A stretch of DNA of 64,000 bases from Methanolobus chelungpuianus (lineage in GTDB: Archaea > Halobacteriota > Methanosarcinia > Methanosarcinales > Methanosarcinaceae), in the NCBI RefSeq assembly GCF_024500045.1, contig NZ_JTEO01000005.1, positions 1 through 64,000 on the forward strand. Reading direction: 5' to 3'. Shown here one piece after another: positions 59,772 to 64,000 of the stretch (positions within the stretch are counted from its first letter, which is position 1; the number at the start of each line of letters is the position of its first letter). Under the pieces are notes generated by a model. That model searched no databases. It worked only from the letters and a program-made list of their open reading frames with translations, and was not told the DNA's origin. Made by a program: the position numbers and the translations under genes.

Positions 59772-60983
59772 ATGAGCCCTAAGGTAATTAAGTATATACC
59801 ACGCAATCTCAAGGATCTCCTTATAGAGATGAAGAACACATCGGAACTGATGGTTGATCTTGCTTATTCTGCAATGGTGTACGACGATGAGGACATCGCC
59901 GAAGAGGTGCTGAACCTTGAAGAGAAAATGGACACACTCGACTACCATATGAAGATTGCTGCAATGCTCAGCGCAAGGCGTGTGGAGGAGGCAGAGGAGA
60001 TGTCCGGTGTGCTTCAGGTTGCACGTGCATCCGGAAATATTTCCAGTGCTGCAGGCGATATTGCAAAGATCGTCCTGCTGGAAATGGGTATTCCCATGGA
60101 GCTGAAACTGGCCCTCAGAGAAGCCGAGGAGACCATTGCAAGAGCGACGATCAGCGAGGATTCTCCCCTTGCAGGCAGGACCCTTGAGGACATAGAGCTC
60201 GACACGGAGACAGGCATGTGGCTTATCGCTATCCGCCGCCAGGATGAGTGGATATACGATCCCAACCACGCTACCAGGGTGCGTGAGGACGACGTGCTCT
60301 TTGCACGCGGCCATGATGAAGGCGTGCCTATTTTCATGGAACTTGCGACAAACCGCAAGTACCTGCCAAGGGAAGTGCAGCATGAGAGGTTCCTCATCGA
60401 CCTGGAAAGGGCAGTGGACATCATTGTTGAGATGAAGAACATGAGCGAGCTCTCAGTGGGCCTTGCCTACTCAGCACTCCTGTTCGATAACAAGGACATC
60501 GCGCTTGAGGTCAAGGCTCTTGAGGGAGAGCTCGATGCCATGAAGAACGATCTCCAGCACTGGGTTCTCGAAACCGCAAAGCATGTCCCGGACGTCAATC
60601 AGCTGAGGGGACTCCTTCATCTGGCCCATGCAACGGAATCTATCTCGGATGCCGCATACACCATCGCGGACACGGTCCTCAGGGGCATTGAACTGCACCC
60701 GGTCGTGACCCTTGCCATAAGGCAGTCCGATGAGGTCATTACAAAGCTTGTCGTACAGAGCTGCTCTCCCATTGTCGGGAAGACCTTCGGCCAGCTCAAG
60801 GTCGAGACCGAGACAGGCATGTATGTGATGGCGATCAAGAGAGGGGACAAATGGGTCTACCGCCCCAATAAGAGAACAGTGATCCAGTCCGGCGACCTCC
60901 TCATTACAAGAGGCTCACGTACAGGAGAGGATGCACTCTTTGAGATGTGCGCCTGTCCCTTTGAAAATGAGAAGATGTCCTGA
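59772..60983 (+). CDS. tandem PhoU-TrkA_C domain regulator
   Basis: A 403-aa cytoplasmic protein made of two near-repeats, each a PhoU-like helical part (DLLIEMKNTSELMVDLAYSAMVYDDEDIAEEVLNLEEKMD / DIIVEMKNMSELSVGLAYSALLFDNKDIALEVKALEGELD) followed by a TrkA_C domain (SPLAGRTLEDIELDTETGMWLIAIRRQDEWIYDPN / CSPIVGKTFGQLKVETETGMYVMAIKRGDKWVYRPN). TrkA_C domains bind small ligands and gate transporters, so it is likely the regulatory subunit of the two MgtE halves. Third gene of the operon. Confidence 0.92.
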   Translation: MSPKVIKYIPRNLKDLLIEMKNTSELMVDLAYSAMVYDDEDIAEEVLNLEEKMDTLDYHMKIAAMLSARRVEEAEEMSGVLQVARASGNISSAAGDIAKIVLLEMGIPMELKLALREAEETIARATISEDSPLAGRTLEDIELDTETGMWLIAIRRQDEWIYDPNHATRVREDDVLFARGHDEGVPIFMELATNRKYLPREVQHERFLIDLERAVDIIVEMKNMSELSVGLAYSALLFDNKDIALEVKALEGELDAMKNDLQHWVLETAKHVPDVNQLRGLLHLAHATESISDAAYTIADTVLRGIELHPVVTLAIRQSDEVITKLVVQSCSPIVGKTFGQLKVETETGMYVMAIKRGDKWVYRPNKRTVIQSGDLLITRGSRTGEDALFEMCACPFENEKMS

Positions 60984-61131
60984 TCGAAAAGATCAGGACC
61001 TACTGCTCCAAAGCATGCAGTCCCTTACAGAAGCTATCATATTAGCTCCTGAAACCCTGATCCTGACTTGACGGCTTTTCTCAACTATTTGAAAATCCGC
61101 ATTTATTTACAGATATATAAGGACACGGATT

Positions 61132-61207
61132 ATCACATATTTGCACGGATTTTACGCGGCAGGGGTTTCTAAATCCAATATTCCCGAAATCCGTGTTCAT
61201 CCGTGTC
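61132..61207. repeat. dispersed repeat with long inverted repeat
   Basis: GACACGGAT (61132-61140) pairs with ATCCGTGTC (61199-61207), and GCACGGATTT (61144-61153) with AAATCCGTGT (61187-61196), making an extended hairpin. The right arm matches the copy at 36203. The remaining gap 60984-61281 has no gene. This looks like intergenic repeat DNA common in this group of methanogens. Confidence 0.55.
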
Positions 61208-61281
61208 TAATGATAGTTCAAAAAATATAGGTTTTGATAAATTAACGCAGTTCTAGATCAGAATCCTAATTTGGTTGACCC

Positions 61282-61977
61282 TTAAAGTTTTCTGATCTCC
61301 ACACTGCCGTCTTTCTTACCGATATAGACCTCATCCACATTGGTGAATATGCCATGCTCCACAATACCTGTAAGCTGGGAGAGCTTGGCTGACATCTCCT
61401 TCGGATCATCGATAATGCCAAAACTTGCATCGATCACAAAATTCCCGTTATCCGTTATCACCGGACCGTCCTTCCTTGCAGCCATGCGCAGCTCGGGCTT
61501 GCCTCCAAGTTCCTTTACCTGCTTTGCCACAAGTTCTCTTGCATAGGGTAGAACTTCAATGGGTACGTAATGCTCCAGCTTCTCGCTTACCTTTGACTCG
61601 TCCGCAACGATCACAAAGCGTTTGGCTGACCTTGAAACTACCTTTTCGCGGGTATGGGCTGCCCCGCCCCCTTTTATTGTAGAGAGGGAAGAGTCCACCT
61701 GGTCGGCTCCGTCGATGGCAATGTCAAGTTCCGGGTGCTCTGCGAGTGTGGTAAGAGTGATACCCGCCTCTATTGCCAGCATCTCGGACTGGTAGGATGT
61801 GACCACTGCAATGATGTCCAGGCCCTCGCGCACCCGCCTTCCAAGTTCCGCTATTGTGTAGGCAGTAGTGGAGCCTGTACCCAGGCCCACGACCATCCCG
61901 TCCTTTACAAGGTCTGCAGCTGCAATGCCTGCTGCCTTCTTTCCGGGGTTTTCCCCGCCTGTGTTCCTTTCCTTCAT
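61282..61977 (-). CDS. rpiA: ribose-5-phosphate isomerase A
   Basis: A 231-aa enzyme interconverting ribose-5-P and ribulose-5-P for nucleotide synthesis. Motifs: [23 protein letters not shown] (phosphate loop), [10 protein letters not shown] and [43 protein letters not shown]. Length normal. Its start lies 16 bp after the stop of aspS on the same strand, so they form an operon. Confidence 0.96.
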   Translation of the reverse strand: MKERNTGGENPGKKAAGIAAADLVKDGMVVGLGTGSTTAYTIAELGRRVREGLDIIAVVTSYQSEMLAIEAGITLTTLAEHPELDIAIDGADQVDSSLSTIKGGGAAHTREKVVSRSAKRFVIVADESKVSEKLEHYVPIEVLPYARELVAKQVKELGGKPELRMAARKDGPVITDNGNFVIDASFGIIDDPKEMSAKLSQLTGIVEHGIFTNVDEVYIGKKDGSVEIRKL

Positions 61978-61992
61978 GGATACCAGCCCGGC

Positions 61993-63324
61993 TTACGGGG
62001 AAAGTCTTCGCCTGTCCCTCGGGAAGAGCACTACATCACGGATGTTCTCGACACCCAGCATGGTCATGACCAGCCTGTCGCATCCGATACCCCATCCGCC
62101 GTGTGGTGGCATGCCGTACCTGAAAGCCCTGAGGTAGAACTCGAAGCCCTCGGGATTCAATCCCTGGGATTCTATGCGGCTCTTGAGCTGCTCCGGGTCA
62201 TGGATACGCTGTGCACCCGAGGACAGTTCCATTGTCCTGTGCATCATGTCGAAAGATTTGGAAAGCTCGGGCTTGTCCTCGTAGGGTTTTGCATAGAAGG
62301 GCTTTACCTCGGTAGGCCAGTCTATGATGAAATAGTGTGACTGGCCGGTCTCATTGAACACATGGTTGCCTATGGTGTGCTCCGAGAGCGTGCTCAGGTC
62401 GTCACCCCATTTCAGGCTTTCCTCGCCGTAGGAGTTGACTATGGTGATAGCCTCGTCATAGCTTATCTTCATAAAAGGCGTCTGAGGGACGGCCAGCTCG
62501 ACACCCAGGACCTCAAGCTGCCTTGAACAGTTGGCAATGACCTGATCATAAACGTAAGCCACCATGTTCTCCAGGATCTCCATCACATCGAAGTGATCGC
62601 AGAAGCTGGCCTCAATATCGATGGACGTTGCCTCGTTGAGGTGCCTGCGGGTGTCGTGCTCCTCTGCCCTGAAGATGGGACCGATCTCGAACACCCTGTC
62701 AAGTCCGCCGCTCATCAGCATCTGCTTGAAAAGCTGCGGGCTCTGGTTAAGGAATGCCTCCCTGTCAAAATAGGTTATCGGGAAAAGTGATGTACCGCCT
62801 TCCGTTGCGGTTGCAACTACTTTAGGAGTAGAGGTTTCGACAAAACCGCTGGATGACAAAAAGCCCCTGACAGCCTTCAGAACCTCATGCCTGATAGTGA
62901 ACACTGCTGTGGTCCTTTCCCTTCTCAGGTCCATGAACCTTGAGTCAAGGCGGGTATCCAGGTCGGCATCCACCTTGCCGGTGGTATCCATGGGAAGCGG
63001 AGACTCCGCTTCGTTAAGCAGGGTTATCTGCTCGGGTATTATCTCGTAGCCGTTCGGCGCCTTTGCTTCCGGTTTGACGACCCCTGTTACGGAAACGATG
63101 GACTCGCGTACAAGCCCCCTGGCCTTCTCCAGCAGCTCAGGGTCGGTTTTCTTCTTGACAAGTGTCACCTGGCCGCGTCCTTCACGGTCCCTGACCACAA
63201 CAAAACAAATGCCTCCGAGGTCGCGGACCTCATGCACCCAGCCTGCAACGGAGACTTTCTTGTCAGCCATCTCAGCCGGGTCGATCTTAGATGTATAATG
63301 CGTCCTGAGATCTTTTAATAACAT
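61993..63324 (-). CDS. aspS: aspartyl-tRNA synthetase, archaeal type
   Basis: A 443-aa class II synthetase that charges tRNA with aspartate. N-terminal anticodon OB domain ([32 protein letters not shown]), motif 2 [21 protein letters not shown], and motif 3 [16 protein letters not shown] are present, with no bacterial GAD insert. With a GatD gene next door, the enzyme may be non-discriminating and also make Asp-tRNA(Asn). rpiA is downstream, and the gatD gene is upstream on the same strand with a 130-bp gap. Confidence 0.96.
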   Translation of the reverse strand: MLLKDLRTHYTSKIDPAEMADKKVSVAGWVHEVRDLGGICFVVVRDREGRGQVTLVKKKTDPELLEKARGLVRESIVSVTGVVKPEAKAPNGYEIIPEQITLLNEAESPLPMDTTGKVDADLDTRLDSRFMDLRRERTTAVFTIRHEVLKAVRGFLSSSGFVETSTPKVVATATEGGTSLFPITYFDREAFLNQSPQLFKQMLMSGGLDRVFEIGPIFRAEEHDTRRHLNEATSIDIEASFCDHFDVMEILENMVAYVYDQVIANCSRQLEVLGVELAVPQTPFMKISYDEAITIVNSYGEESLKWGDDLSTLSEHTIGNHVFNETGQSHYFIIDWPTEVKPFYAKPYEDKPELSKSFDMMHRTMELSSGAQRIHDPEQLKSRIESQGLNPEGFEFYLRAFRYGMPPHGGWGIGCDRLVMTMLGVENIRDVVLFPRDRRRLSP

Positions 63325-63454
63325 AACTTCACCTTATCTGAAATATTAATTTAACAGTTTAGATTAAGCCTATATAATTGCACCAAATACTCGACACCAA
63401 TACTTATTACTTTGCTATGGACCTGATCATCACCGGGAATTTTCATCGGTATAT

Positions 63455-64000
63455 TCAACAGGTCTTCTCAGCGGTCCTGGATTGCTCCCCCGGGCCGGGC
63501 TTACCAAGATCGGCCACACAGGCCTCCACGATGCTCCTGTCGGATATCTCACCTGCGATGCTCTCTTTCATTATTGATGCAATCACAGTGGGATCGTCAG
63601 ACTGGCCCCGGGCCCACATGAGCTTGACAAGCGCAACTTCCGCAAGCATATCCTCACCTTCAATGGCACCGGCCCTGAGCATATCCCTGCCGGTATCGTA
63701 GACCCTGTCGCATACCCTGCCGTGGAGACACTGGGAAGTGATCACCACAGGAACACCCGAACTGACAGCTCTCTCGATCTGAGGTATCCAGTCAGTGGAA
63801 ACGTGGCCAAGGCCTGTGCCCTCGACCACCAGGCCGTGATAGCCTGCATCAAGGTAGTAGCCCAGAATATCCGGACTTGCACCGGGAGTGAATTTCACAA
63901 GCGCACACCTGGGATCAATATTGTCCTTCAGCTGCAGTGATTTTTCTCCTCTCCCGGTATAGTTGCCCGAACTTTCCACCTGCATGGTCCTGTAGTCAAC
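63455..64000 (-). CDS. gatD: Glu-tRNA(Gln) amidotransferase subunit D, C-terminal part, cut by window edge
   Basis: The visible 181 residues begin [13 protein letters not shown] and continue [100 protein letters not shown], the asparaginase-like domain of archaeal GatD that supplies ammonia for Gln-tRNA formation with GatE. The N-terminal part lies beyond the right edge. The C-terminal tail (...[11 protein letters not shown]) is normal. Confidence 0.93.
   Translation of the reverse strand, partial: VDYRTMQVESSGNYTGRGEKSLQLKDNIDPRCALVKFTPGASPDILGYYLDAGYHGLVVEGTGLGHVSTDWIPQIERAVSSGVPVVITSQCLHGRVCDRVYDTGRDMLRAGAIEGEDMLAEVALVKLMWARGQSDDPTVIASIMKESIAGEISDRSIVEACVADLGKPGPGEQSRTAEKTC

Noticed and set aside
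1-64000. CRISPR arrays or prophage
   Set aside because: No regularly spaced direct repeats, no cas genes, and no phage structural genes or integrase seen.

Overview
The window is archaeal chromosome from a methylotrophic methanogen, most likely of the family Methanosarcinaceae (Methanolobus- or Methanomethylovorans-like; genus is inference). Evidence: methenyl-tetrahydromethanopterin cyclohydrolase (mch), a methanol:corrinoid methyltransferase pair (mtaC-mtaB) with strongly biased codon use, an orphan second MtaC, two winged-helix regulators of the Msr/FilR1 type, archaeal aIF1A, a TRAM protein, archaeal AspRS, GatD, and TATA-box promoters. Layout: 1-1100 is an accessory edge with a cut-off MNT nucleotidyltransferase, a 131-bp inverted-repeat (MITE-like) element and a frameshifted RelBE-like remnant. 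1223-6735 carries mch, a receiver-PAS-histidine kinase, small secreted, Cys-rich and cytochrome b5-like proteins, and an I42 inhibitor-like lipoprotein with a frameshifted start. 6976-10291 is a metal-handling block: CopB-type copper ATPase, two small membrane proteins, a membrane-anchored c-type cytochrome and a zinc-ribbon peptide. 10727-18701 is a carbohydrate locus: two GH130 phosphorylase paralogues, a flippase, a GT4 fused to an (alpha/alpha)6-like domain and a GT4 fused to a mannose-6-phosphate-isomerase-type cupin. 18752-23850 holds mixed small genes, a DMT transporter, an Rsm22-like methyltransferase and a frameshifted VOC protein. 23960-30541 is the methanol region: orphan mtaC, a six-PAS/GAF protein with no visible kinase, a long leader, and mtaCB. 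30843-38184 holds a Lon-type protease, RsgA, a methyltransferase, DEAD-box helicase, aIF1A, TRAM and pncB. 38375-50500 is mostly regulators, coiled-coil and surface proteins, a multiply frameshifted MscS and a CaCA exchanger. 50846-57047 contains a degenerate CobW-like protein, a RavA-ViaA pair and an AbiE-like regulator/nucleotidyltransferase pair with palindromic operators. 57327-64000 has tRNA-Val(UAC), a PPOX and a Dabb protein, two MgtE half-transporters with a doubled PhoU/TrkA-C protein, rpiA, aspS and the C-terminal part of gatD. How the genes work together: mtaB moves the methanol methyl group to MtaC, and mch lies in the oxidative branch of the same C1 pathway. The GT/GH130/cupin cluster is consistent with making and phosphorolysing a mannose-containing glucan or mannoside. 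TRAM, DEAD-box helicase and aIF1A form a loose RNA/translation group. The most interesting non-coding signal is three intergenic sequences (about 5405-5505 +, 10559-10686 +, 46150-46278 -). They share a 3' module, and two of them also share a 5' start and a covarying GGGGA-loop hairpin about 25 bp after a TATA box; I read them as one small structured RNA family. Several genes carry single-base indels in homopolymers (lipoprotein near 6722, VOC near 23631, MscS at three places), which may be real decay or assembly error.
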